In this document: piece by piece, positions 52,319 through 59,811 of the stretch
Layout of the letters: each line of letters starts with the position of its first letter
Position numbering within the stretch: position 1 is the first letter of the stretch
From: a virus
IMG/VR virus record: IMGVR_UViG_3300036770_004723
Location: 1-64,000 of that record
Length of the DNA stretch: 64,000 nucleotides
Direction: 5' to 3' (one strand)
Position numbers and translations under genes: made by a program
Notes under the pieces: generated by a model
The model's database searches: none
What the model saw: the letters and a program-made list of their open reading frames with translations, nothing else
What the model was told of the DNA's origin: nothing

Positions 52319-52344
52319 TTAGGTGGGTAAGTTTACCCACCTAA
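52319..52344 (+). terminator. Stem-loop between array sub-blocks
   Basis: TTAGGTGGGTAA and TTACCCACCTAA are perfect reverse complements separated by GT, giving a 12-bp stem whose innermost pairs probably open. The following CTCAATTTG is only partly T-rich, so termination may be incomplete. It lies between B5 and A5, the only larger gap in the array. Confidence 0.6.
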
Positions 52345-52365
52345 CTCAATTTGACGGGTAGTTAT

Positions 52366-53352
52366 ATGGAAACATTTGGATTAAATGCTAGCATTGTGGC
52401 TGGTATACAAAACATATATGGCAGCAGCGGCGTAGTTTATCTATTTGACTCTGACATGCCTGAAAATTTTAACCAGATAGATACTAAGTTTCTTATTGAA
52501 AATAGTAGACTCATTAGTTCAGTAAACTTGAGTGCAAAACCAAATACTTCTTATCTATCAATTACATCTAAAGGTAACTATGTAAAAAATGCAGATGTTA
52601 TAGCAAAATATAAAGGTGAACCTGCTATATATTTCGATGGTACAAAGAATTTTACAGCGTACCCAGATCATTTAGTTTATTACCCTAAATCTATTACCTG
52701 CAAAAATGATGATAGAGATCATCAAACTTTATTAAACTTCATGTACAAACAAGTTGATGATTATGGATACACTGGATTAGATACAAATATACTAAGGCAC
52801 GTAGAGGACGGTGAATTTATTGTTTTTGAATACGATCAAACAGTAGAGGTCAATTGCTTTGGTGTTAAACAAGATTCTGCTAACGGCACTCAGTTTATAA
52901 AATTAGATTTAGAGTATTGGGATCAAAATACATGGATACCCATTACAAGCACACCAAATGAAATAAATGGATACTATATTATAAAATTCAATGCAGTTAC
53001 CTCAAATAAATTCAGATTGCGTAAATCAATTTCAGCAGGAACTGCCACTGTTAAGATCAAGGTTGCTTTTGCATATTTTGGTAAAATTGATTACATATTG
53101 TCCGACATTCGTATAAATATCTCTGAAATGAAATGGGGTATGTTAATGCCAGATCCTTTAAGTTCTTACCTAAATAATGCTATCCAAAAACAAAATGATG
53201 TTTATAGTCAGATTAACCAAGATACAAAACATTACATATTGTGCAGTGCAGGTACAATGGATGCAAATAAAGAATTAAAGTTGTCTACAAAAAATTTGAA
53301 TTCTGGTTCAGATAGATACGGACAGACTTTAATTTTAGGTCAAATAGGTTAA
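52366..53352 (+). CDS. Adhesin array, A-type protein A5, 328 aa (close paralogue of A1)
   Basis: ATG 52366 is used (TTG at 52351 is unlikely). It begins METFGLNA exactly like A1 and shares YLFDSDMPENFN, HLVYYPKSITCKNDDRDHQT, GLDTN, IVFEYDQTVEVNCFGVKQ, NTWIPI, FRLRK, VAFAYFGK and ILCSAGT. With A6 and B6 it repeats the A1-A2-B2 order, so the triad was probably duplicated as one unit. Discoidin-like middle, possible glycan binding. Confidence 0.77.
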   Translation: METFGLNASIVAGIQNIYGSSGVVYLFDSDMPENFNQIDTKFLIENSRLISSVNLSAKPNTSYLSITSKGNYVKNADVIAKYKGEPAIYFDGTKNFTAYPDHLVYYPKSITCKNDDRDHQTLLNFMYKQVDDYGYTGLDTNILRHVEDGEFIVFEYDQTVEVNCFGVKQDSANGTQFIKLDLEYWDQNTWIPITSTPNEINGYYIIKFNAVTSNKFRLRKSISAGTATVKIKVAFAYFGKIDYILSDIRINISEMKWGMLMPDPLSSYLNNAIQKQNDVYSQINQDTKHYILCSAGTMDANKELKLSTKNLNSGSDRYGQTLILGQIG

Positions 53353-53364
53353 TAAGGTGAGCGT

Positions 53365-54954
53365 ATGAAACATATAGGTATAATGGAAAGTGGTCTAAAT
53401 TCCATGATTCAAAATAAGTCTACAGCGGTAGGTCTAGTATCTAGTGCTATGGTGGAAAACTGTGCACTTTATTTGTTTAAAGGTAAACAGCCTGACTTTA
53501 ACGATCTCGATCTTAAAATTCAAGCATCTAATTCAGAAGGTTTGAAATCTTTTTTGATTTCCCAGTCAGATGTTAGAATACCCTTCAAACTTAAAACATC
53601 TAAATTTGGAAATCAAATAAGACTGAGTTTAGATAATGCTTCTCACGACATAAGCACAAACAGAGATAGAGTATCAAAGTTTCCTGTAGATTTAAGTGCC
53701 GAATCTTACCAAGATATTATCCCATTAATGAATTCTAATAGTCAGAACGGTTTTAACATAACTGTTTCCAGTATGGCAGTATCTAACCCAGGATTCAAGG
53801 CGTTCCAAAAAACAACCGAACCTTTTCCATCTTTTGGCTGGCTAAGTGCTTTTGTTTCTACCAATTATAATGTTTTTTCTGTACCTGAATGGATTCAAGT
53901 AGAGTTCCCCTCCGCCGAAGTAGTAAATGCTTTTTCTATTAGAAACGGATCAGAATCAAATATAGTACGAGGTAGATTAATAGCAAGCAACAATTTAACG
54001 GATTGGACTGATCTAAAAGATTTTTCTCCCAGCAAAACAGGTTACGCGATATCCCCTAAATTTATTTTTGAAAATAATACAGCATTTAAATACTATAGGC
54101 TAAATATATTCGAAACATCTGAAAACAGTAGAGTAGGTGTAGGTGAATTTCAATTATTCAAGGCAATAGGTAAAGTAAATGGTATAATGTATGGAATCAA
54201 TAACTATAGAATTCAATTTAATGTCCCTACATCAACACCTATCTTAAGTTTGCCTGTCATAGTGCCATCTGCGTATGAAAACCTACAAACATTTTACGAA
54301 AAATCTGTTCTTTCCGGTGCAGTTCGTATAGATCAATATAACAGATTTAGTAATATGGGTCTTATGGCAGGAGAACTGGGAGATTTACGTTACGCACAAT
54401 CGGGTGAGCAGTATGAAAATAGAGGAACTGCTTTAGCCTTAAGAACGGATCAAGTAGTAGATGCCAATTGTATAGTAATGTACATAATGCACACCCACTG
54501 GCCAAGAGCTACAGCACCACTTAGATTTTTCATACACGATGAACAAGACGTAATTCATGAAATTCCTTTAGCGGATTATGAAGTTAATAAATACGTGAAA
54601 ATTAATTTCCCGCGTAAGATGGTTAAAGGTATATCCGTATATTCAAGAGGCGTTGAATCAAGACAAACAATATCAGGCATGAGATTCTGTTATTTTAATG
54701 TACTTACCTTAGGCTTGGACGTAGCGGATTCTTCTGTATTTCAAAATGAAGTAGATTACACAGCAGCTTTATTGGTTATTGACGAAGATTCTACAACTAG
54801 ATCTTCCATACATGTCCCTCCAATGTTAGTTATGTCAGTAGGAAATTCTGAAAGCAACGCCGAAGTTATATTAGATAATGTTTTCGGTAAAATAGTAAAT
54901 TCTTCAGCAGTATTGTCCTCTAAGATTTTAGATTTACCTTTGCTAGGAAGTTAA
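53365..54954 (+). CDS. Adhesin array, A-type protein A6 with discoidin domain, 529 aa
   Basis: Start motif LYLFKGKQPDFN. A full discoidin domain lies at about 130-268 (PGFKAFQ, PEWIQVEFPSAEVVNAFSIRN, LIASNNLTDWTDLKD, FKYYRLNIF, GVGEFQLF), much like those in B2. A later part matches A2 (KYVKINFPRKMVKG). The end has PPMLVMSVGNSESNAEVILDN. The extra domain relative to A2 shows that discoidin units move between A and B proteins. AAGGTGAGCGT precedes the ATG. Confidence 0.78.
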   Translation: MKHIGIMESGLNSMIQNKSTAVGLVSSAMVENCALYLFKGKQPDFNDLDLKIQASNSEGLKSFLISQSDVRIPFKLKTSKFGNQIRLSLDNASHDISTNRDRVSKFPVDLSAESYQDIIPLMNSNSQNGFNITVSSMAVSNPGFKAFQKTTEPFPSFGWLSAFVSTNYNVFSVPEWIQVEFPSAEVVNAFSIRNGSESNIVRGRLIASNNLTDWTDLKDFSPSKTGYAISPKFIFENNTAFKYYRLNIFETSENSRVGVGEFQLFKAIGKVNGIMYGINNYRIQFNVPTSTPILSLPVIVPSAYENLQTFYEKSVLSGAVRIDQYNRFSNMGLMAGELGDLRYAQSGEQYENRGTALALRTDQVVDANCIVMYIMHTHWPRATAPLRFFIHDEQDVIHEIPLADYEVNKYVKINFPRKMVKGISVYSRGVESRQTISGMRFCYFNVLTLGLDVADSSVFQNEVDYTAALLVIDEDSTTRSSIHVPPMLVMSVGNSESNAEVILDNVFGKIVNSSAVLSSKILDLPLLGS

Positions 54955-54956
54955 TT

Positions 54957-55985
54957 ATGAAAATTAATCACAGTTTTGCTCACAATCTTTTTAGTCCTCT
55001 GTGCTCAAAATACAAACCTAGTACGTATGGGACGTGCCTAGTAATTTCATTATGGTCAGGCACAAGTCTAACAAACAATGAACTTATTAACATTGAAAAT
55101 AATAGATCTAGCTTTAATATACCTGGTAATTTTATGGGGTTTGCTACAGAACACAGTAATAGAAAAGAATTAGCTAGATTAACTTTACCTAGTTTTTCAG
55201 ATAGATTTACTGTTAACGAAGAGGATTTTAAGTTAGCTTTTACAAAAAGAATAGAAGATTTTATTTTTGTTTCTTCTGGCACTGCTTCTTTTTTCACAAT
55301 CTTTTTTGCCCGTGACAACTTTACTGCGTACAACGGTGATATAGCTAATAACAGCGGATCTTGTTTAATATCAGGTAGTGTAGGTATTGAAGGCAGCAAC
55401 GCAGATTTGATTTTAAGTCAATTAAATATTATTGATTCTAATATAGTAATCAAGGACTTCGATTTCAAATTAATTTCTACGACTTTACAAAGATTTTGGC
55501 TATCTGCCGATCTACCCGAAGGGAATATTAGATTACCGTTATATAATATTTTAGATCAGACCACAACAGGCTGGAAAAGCTTTGCAAGATCAGGAGCAGG
55601 TAAAACAGTGTCAGATGTTGAGTGGTTAAGTTTATGGAATAACCTAACAACAGGCATCAAAATAATGGGTGACGATGGCAGGGTAGCTTTCTTATCTGTA
55701 GATAAATTAAAACCTTCAGGTGTCGATGATTTAACTAAAACAATAAAAACGCCAGCGAATTACGACTGGACAAATAATAGTGCAAGTAATTATTTTTACC
55801 ATCATGAAATCGTAGGGAATAATGCAGCTGGAGGAGATTATTCTATTTTATGTTTGACTTCAAATGCTAATGGAGGTATATGGAACGAAAGTAATAGGTT
55901 CGCTTTCATGAACTACACCAACCCAAACAATGGCATAACTTACGCAGGTAAGCCTAATTGGCCGTTTACTCTTTACATTCACTAA
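54957..55985 (+). CDS. Adhesin array, B-type protein B6 with C-terminal tip domain, 342 aa
   Basis: Residues 1-180 are a B module closest to B2 (LVISLWSGTSLTNNEL, NRKELARLTLPSF, SGTASFFTIFF, SVGIEGSNADLIL, DFDFKLIS). The C-terminal 160 residues form a different domain with WLSADLPEGNIRLPLYN, WKSFARSG and repeated Trp and Asn/Gly-rich turns (SNANGGIWNESNRFAF), which would suit ligand contact. Last gene of the array; the lysis genes begin 9 nt later. Confidence 0.73.
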   Translation: MKINHSFAHNLFSPLCSKYKPSTYGTCLVISLWSGTSLTNNELINIENNRSSFNIPGNFMGFATEHSNRKELARLTLPSFSDRFTVNEEDFKLAFTKRIEDFIFVSSGTASFFTIFFARDNFTAYNGDIANNSGSCLISGSVGIEGSNADLILSQLNIIDSNIVIKDFDFKLISTTLQRFWLSADLPEGNIRLPLYNILDQTTTGWKSFARSGAGKTVSDVEWLSLWNNLTTGIKIMGDDGRVAFLSVDKLKPSGVDDLTKTIKTPANYDWTNNSASNYFYHHEIVGNNAAGGDYSILCLTSNANGGIWNESNRFAFMNYTNPNNGITYAGKPNWPFTLYIH

Positions 55986-55994
55986 GGAAATATT

Positions 55995-56327
55995 ATGCAA
56001 GATCAAGTGTCAGCAGCGAATTTATTGGGACCACTGTTAAAATATAGTTGGGACTACTTTGTTATATCCTATTTATTTACAATGTTAGGTATAGCCATTC
56101 ACTATGTAAAAAAATGCGTACAGGAAAAATTAGATTTTGTACTTTACTGGACAGCAAACAAACAAAGTAGTATTCTGGTAGTTTTAACCGCAACAGCTAG
56201 TTACTTTACTACTTTGTTCGTGGATCCTAATCCTAATCTTTTAACTTTCTTGGCCATAAGTTACATGGCAGATAGTATGCTGAATAAAGATGGAGGACCT
56301 AAAAATGACAGAAGAAGCTCAGACTAA
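55995..56327 (+). CDS. Holin-like membrane protein, 110 aa
   Basis: Two to three hydrophobic spans are visible: about 20-40 (FVISYLFTMLGIAIHYV), 58-75 (SSILVVLTATASYFTTLFV) and 80-92 (LLTFLAISYMAD). A charged C terminus follows (KDGGPKNDRRSSD). Size, topology and position before spanin-like and DUF1353 genes fit a holin that controls timing of lysis. This is inferred from context; no family signature was identified. AAGGAAATATT precedes the ATG. The end overlaps the start region of the next gene. Confidence 0.6.
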   Translation: MQDQVSAANLLGPLLKYSWDYFVISYLFTMLGIAIHYVKKCVQEKLDFVLYWTANKQSSILVVLTATASYFTTLFVDPNPNLLTFLAISYMADSMLNKDGGPKNDRRSSD

Positions 56328-56646
56328 ATTGCCCTGGTATAAAAAATATTTTAATATACTGGTCTTTGTTTTGCTGGCTATTGCTGCTGGGATAGGTGCG
56401 GCGTTCGCTAATAGACGTGTGTTACCTCAAGAAAAACAGGACGCATTAGATAAGAGTCTGATTGATGAAAAGATTGATATATCTAACCAAATGGATGCGG
56501 ATTTGGATGCTAAAATTATAAAGGCTTTAGATACTTCAGCTAAAGCAAGTGAAACTATAGAAGAAATTAAACTAGCGGATAGTTTAAAAACAGATGACGA
56601 AAAAATCGAAGACCTTAATGATTTTATGGCAGACAGAAGAAGATGA
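56305..56646 (+). CDS. One-pass membrane protein with helical tail, 113 aa
   Basis: ATG 56305 has GGAGG 8 nt upstream, so it is preferred to ATG 56290. A short polar N terminus, one transmembrane span (about residues 17-38, FNILVFVLLAIAAGIGAAFA), then a charged helical region (LDAKIIKALDTSAKASETIEEI). The topology fits an inner-membrane spanin partner or an antiholin. The lipoprotein at 57122 would be the outer-membrane partner if it is not self-sufficient. It overlaps the DUF1353 gene by 4 nt. Confidence 0.55.
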   Translation: MTEEAQTKLPWYKKYFNILVFVLLAIAAGIGAAFANRRVLPQEKQDALDKSLIDEKIDISNQMDADLDAKIIKALDTSAKASETIEEIKLADSLKTDDEKIEDLNDFMADRRR

Positions 56647-57143
56647 CAGAACAATTTAAAGTAAGTACATCCAAAGTAAATACAGGATTTTGCCCACCTC
56701 CAATATTTTTAAATAAATTGCGGTTAGAATCTCTTGAAGGTGGATACAAATTTATACTGATCAATGATTTCACTATGGAATTTTCTTGGGACCTAGAAAA
56801 AAATATTGTGGTGCGAAAAGGAGATATTCAGGTAAGGAAGTACGTCACTGTTTCACTTACTGCTTGCTCTGGATTTGAAACGGATCTAATAAGCAGTCCT
56901 CGATTTTTATGGTCGCTGTTTCCTCCAGCAGGATCAGGTTTAATGTCTAGTGTAATACACGATTTACTTTATCGTAATGACGTACCTTCACCAGACGGCA
57001 AATATTTCGATCAAAAGGCAGCCGACAAGATCTTCAGAGCAGGTTTAGATATAGAGGAAAATGTTAGTGTCTGTAAGAAAGTTGCAATGTATACAGCTCT
57101 TAAATTGGCGGGGATTAGAGCATGGAAAGAAAATCGAAAATAA
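56643..57143 (+). CDS. DUF1353 family protein, 166 aa
   Basis: The DUF1353 signature is present: GFETDLISSPRFLWSLFPPAG, then SSVIHDLLYRN and an ADKIFRAGL helix (family: GF.TD..S.P......P..G....A...HD.LY). The family is widespread in phages, often beside lysis or tail genes; its biochemical role is unknown. The His-Asp pair and the TD motif suggest a metal site, but this is speculation. It overlaps both neighbours, by 4 and 22 nt, so it is translated with the lysis genes. Confidence 0.85.
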   Translation: MTEQFKVSTSKVNTGFCPPPIFLNKLRLESLEGGYKFILINDFTMEFSWDLEKNIVVRKGDIQVRKYVTVSLTACSGFETDLISSPRFLWSLFPPAGSGLMSSVIHDLLYRNDVPSPDGKYFDQKAADKIFRAGLDIEENVSVCKKVAMYTALKLAGIRAWKENRK

Positions 57144-57595
57144 TATTACTTTCTTTGTTTCTTTTAGGGTGTTCGGGCACACCTACAGAAAGAAAAGAAG
57201 TGATACTGAAAGAAATAAAAGAGTTTGAGTACACAGAAATAAAAAGTGTTGAAGTACCTAAGCCTTTTGTTAATGATGTTAAAAAATTCATTGACAGCAA
57301 CGGGCAATCATGGGCACTGGTACATGTAGATGATTTGTACTTGATTAAGCAGGCTTATGTAAGTGCAGAACAAAATGCTGAACTTGTAAAACAGCTTAAT
57401 CAAATTAACTATCTTACGGCACAAAGGGCTAATCTTATCAGGGAGTTAGTTGTCTTAGAGGCATATAGAGCGGAAAAGATGAAGATTAGTCTGGAAGACG
57501 AAAGAGCAGATTTTAGAGAACAGCAAATAAGAGCTAACATAGAAAACTTAACCTTAAAGATCATTACCATAATGTCATTAGGTTTAGCACTATAA
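57122..57595 (+). CDS. Spanin-like lipoprotein, 157 aa
   Basis: N-terminal lipoprotein signal: a basic start (MERKSKI), a hydrophobic segment, then the lipobox LLGCSG with the lipidated Cys at residue 17. The long middle is helical and charged (EQNAELVKQLNQINYL, RAEKMKISLEDERADFREQQI). The C terminus is hydrophobic (LTLKIITIMSLGLAL). An outer-membrane lipid anchor plus a C-terminal membrane segment is the layout of unimolecular spanins such as T1 gp11, which fuse the two membranes at the last step of lysis. The C-terminal segment is short (about 15 residues), so an o-spanin paired with the protein at 56305 is an alternative. Confidence 0.65.
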   Translation: MERKSKIILLSLFLLGCSGTPTERKEVILKEIKEFEYTEIKSVEVPKPFVNDVKKFIDSNGQSWALVHVDDLYLIKQAYVSAEQNAELVKQLNQINYLTAQRANLIRELVVLEAYRAEKMKISLEDERADFREQQIRANIENLTLKIITIMSLGLAL

Positions 57596-57608
57596 TAAGT
57601 AATACGTA

Positions 57609-57635
57609 AAAATGGGAGGCAATGCCTCCCATTTT
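57609..57635. terminator. Bidirectional terminator between convergent operons
   Basis: AAAATGGGAGGC, a 3-nt loop AAT, then GCCTCCCATTTT: a perfect 12-bp stem with A and T tracts, so it works on both strands. It follows the plus-strand lysis gene by 13 nt and abuts the stop codon of the minus-strand MazG-like gene at 57636. Confidence 0.95.
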
Positions 57636-58517
57636 CTATTCGAAATCTTTGAATACCTCAGTATCCAATACAAATATCATACGCGCACCAACATTAGAAT
57701 CAAGTGATACATAAGGATAGGCACTCAAAATCAATGAGTTAAATTTAAAATTTGAACACTCACGAATATAATTACAAACGGATTCATTCAGAGCCAAAAC
57801 ATTACAAATTTTTTCAATGTAAGTTTTCTGCTCTCTGTATATTACAGCGGCTGCACCTTCATTAGTATCGTTCTCAATAGTATTTAAACTATAGTCCTGA
57901 TTGAAATTAGGTGTAGTAATAACGATTACTCTTTCTTGTTCTTCTAAGGTAACTAACTTAATGCTTTGGACTACTCTATAGTTTTCGGCTTCTTTTAACG
58001 ACTTGGATATGGCTAAATTTAAACAATGTACAAATTGAGAATGTTTGAGTGATCCTAGTTCTTTAGGTCTTAGTGAAAAACCGTAGAAGCATAGTGAATC
58101 TAAGTATTTATAAAGATCTGAATACTCTTGAGTTACATTAGTGAATCCTTCAACAGAAGCCAGCCTGAGATGATCAGGTTTGCTGTTATGTTTCTCTCTT
58201 ATCTTATCCCCTAAGTCAACAATTTTGTGTACTTCTTTTGTGATCTTACCTTCCAAGTCTACGGAAAAAGATTCAGCGGCTAACAGTAGAGTTATTAAAG
58301 AGCCTGACATTTCTTGATCTAATTCACCTACAGGTCTAGAATATACATAATCAACAAAAGATAAAACTTGTTCTTTTGTTAAATTCATAGCCTGCATGGT
58401 TTCAATAGATTCTTCTGCAAATCTAGAAGCTCTTTCTTTTTTGTCTAATGCGACATGTACTCCAAAGGTTTTAGTTGCCCAATATTTTAATCGTTTGGTG
58501 TAATTTTCTAGTGCCAT
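57636..58517 (-). CDS. MazG-like nucleotide pyrophosphohydrolase, 293 aa
   Basis: The N-terminal 100 residues match the phage MazG-like family: KKERASRFAEESIETMQAMN (the EExxE metal-binding helix), then VDYVYSRPVGELDQEMSGSLITLLLAAESFSVDL. Such enzymes hydrolyse NTPs or dNTPs to monophosphates and pyrophosphate. The expected second acidic pair is only partly kept (QEMSGS, where ExxD is common). The C-terminal 170 residues are an added domain of unknown function with YREQKTYIEKICNVLAL. AAGGAAAAATAA precedes ATG 58517. It is the last gene before the bidirectional terminator. Confidence 0.82.
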   Translation of the reverse strand: MALENYTKRLKYWATKTFGVHVALDKKERASRFAEESIETMQAMNLTKEQVLSFVDYVYSRPVGELDQEMSGSLITLLLAAESFSVDLEGKITKEVHKIVDLGDKIREKHNSKPDHLRLASVEGFTNVTQEYSDLYKYLDSLCFYGFSLRPKELGSLKHSQFVHCLNLAISKSLKEAENYRVVQSIKLVTLEEQERVIVITTPNFNQDYSLNTIENDTNEGAAAVIYREQKTYIEKICNVLALNESVCNYIRECSNFKFNSLILSAYPYVSLDSNVGARMIFVLDTEVFKDFE

Positions 58518-58550
58518 TTATTTTTCCTTTAAAAACTTTAGATAGATGCT

Positions 58551-59000
58551 TTATATTTGATCCAAAACATCCTTTAAATACCTATCCTGAGTTAAGACTA
58601 CATGGTTACAGTTTTCTTGGTCGAAGCAGCCTTCAATAAATGATTCCCAATTTTTATCCATCATGTTGACAAAAGCTTGAGGCGATCCGCGATCTACGTA
58701 ACGCATCAAATATTCTTGCTTACACTCAACGTTTGGGTAAATTAAAGTAAATGGCAGACCTAACTGAACTAGACCTTGACGTACATCACTGTGTGAGGAA
58801 ACAAGAATAATATCAAAGTTTCCTTCTGTATAAAGTGCTGATATGTGTGCCAAATAGTTTTGAGGAAAATTACTTTTATCCCATTTACTGCTATCGCTGT
58901 CAGCAACATTTAGATCTGAATTGGCTTTTAACCAACTTTTACCTATACCAGGAAAACCTGATATGATGGTAGGTGATTTTGAACTTATACTAATTTTCAT
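58551..59000 (-). CDS. P-loop kinase-like protein, 149 aa
   Basis: Walker A motif GFPGIGKSW at residues 16-24, followed by VADSDSSKW and later LVSSHSDVRQGLVQLGLPF. A Lys/Arg-rich lid region (YLMRYVDRGSPQAF) is also present. This layout is that of small phage nucleotide- or polynucleotide-kinase-like ATPases; the substrate is unknown. The N terminus MKISISSKSPTI resembles the tag on the 11-13 kb genes. GGGGTAAAAC precedes ATG 59000, which overlaps the previous gene by 4 nt. Immediately downstream is the MazG-like enzyme, which fits nucleotide metabolism. Confidence 0.75.
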   Translation of the reverse strand: MKISISSKSPTIISGFPGIGKSWLKANSDLNVADSDSSKWDKSNFPQNYLAHISALYTEGNFDIILVSSHSDVRQGLVQLGLPFTLIYPNVECKQEYLMRYVDRGSPQAFVNMMDKNWESFIEGCFDQENCNHVVLTQDRYLKDVLDQI

Positions 59001-59482
59001 TGTTTTACCCCAAACATTACATGTGAATTTGTTACCACAACAGTATTAATACCTAAAGCAAGTAAAGTCGATGCCGTCACTTTTGATCTGTACTCTTTAG
59101 CATAAGGATCAGTGTAATAGCATAATTCAATGCAAGAAGCCTCTACTAAATTTGCTCTACCTATATCATCATTGTCGTCAAGTGAGAATACTTTGACTGT
59201 ATCTACATCACCTTTTAATTTAGGATACGGCCAAATACCTTTACCATTTAAATCAAAAGAAACAGCTTTATTGATTCCAAATTTCTTTTCGAAAGCTGAT
59301 TCACCTGACTGTGGGTAGGTTTGAACTGAAACGGGGCAAGTTAGAAATACATTGTATGTATTTCTATCATTATTAAACATTTCCACTAAATTTTGTAAGG
59401 GAACACAATTATTTAGGTATTCCATTAATTTGCCATAGTTTGATATCAAGCCGTAGGTTGGGTCTGGAGTTAATTTTGCCAT
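58997..59482 (-). CDS. Hypothetical protein, 161 aa
   Basis: Not recognised. Alpha/beta appearance with IGRANLVEASCIELCYYTDPYAKEY and a closing strand-helix-strand (ASTLLALGINTVVVTNSHVMF). AAGGCAACTTTAG precedes ATG 59482. It overlaps the P-loop kinase start by 4 nt, so the two are probably made together. No function is assigned. Confidence 0.72.
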   Translation of the reverse strand: MAKLTPDPTYGLISNYGKLMEYLNNCVPLQNLVEMFNNDRNTYNVFLTCPVSVQTYPQSGESAFEKKFGINKAVSFDLNGKGIWPYPKLKGDVDTVKVFSLDDNDDIGRANLVEASCIELCYYTDPYAKEYRSKVTASTLLALGINTVVVTNSHVMFGVKQ

Positions 59483-59561
59483 CTAAAGTTGCCTTACTCT
59501 GTTTATTTTGTTCTTGCCAAAAGGCATTTAGAATACTACTAAGGAGTTTGAAATTTAAACA

Positions 59562-59789
59562 TTATGGACGTCCTGATCTTTTATTTAGTTTTGCCTTTAA
59601 CCTGTCCAATTGCTTTGATTTAATTTTCGAAGGAACAGTACGAAACTTCAAACTCATTTCACTTAATATATCTGATTTAACTGCTTGTCCTATAATCTTG
59701 ACGGTAACTTCGTTAGAAAATGCACCGTTACTTTCATCCAATGTTAAAGAGTCTTGCTGTGCATTTCCTTGACCTACTAAATTTTTCAT
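59562..59789 (-). CDS. Small hypothetical protein, 75 aa
   Basis: Not recognised. The N-terminal half is polar; the C-terminal half is strongly basic (RTVPSKIKSKQLDRLKAKLNKRSGRP), possibly nucleic-acid-binding. ATG 59789 has GAGGAC upstream but at a rather long distance. It lies in line with the neighbouring minus-strand genes, with short gaps either side. The plus-strand reading frame over the same bases (59440-59772) crosses gene ends and is judged a shadow. Confidence 0.55.
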   Translation of the reverse strand: MKNLVGQGNAQQDSLTLDESNGAFSNEVTVKIIGQAVKSDILSEMSLKFRTVPSKIKSKQLDRLKAKLNKRSGRP

Positions 59790-59811
59790 ACTAAGTTACC
59801 GTCCTCTTAAA

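Larger units (their letters stand above)
42639..55985 (+). repeat. Array of paralogous A/B/C adhesin-like genes
   Basis: Fifteen adjacent genes of three related kinds, in the order A0 B1 C1 A1 A2 B2 B3 C2 A3 B4 A4 B5 / A5 A6 B6; the slash marks the hairpin at 52319-52344. A genes share [YF]LF....P..[FL]N near the start and a discoidin-like middle. B genes share a G[TV]..[WF]F..... strand, then G..G....DL.L and a D[FM].F[KE] end. C genes share the C-terminal VF[VI]RES.LSISISI. The run A1-A2-B2 is repeated as A5-A6-B6. Confidence 0.75.

Noticed and set aside
54980-55399. Minus-strand frame of 139 codons
   Set aside because: Opposite the B6 gene, which has clear paralogues in the array; no start signal and isolated on that strand.
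59440-59772. Plus-strand frame of 110 codons across the 59.5 kb region
   Set aside because: It runs over the end of one minus-strand gene and most of another, has no ribosome-binding site, and the region is otherwise all minus-strand.
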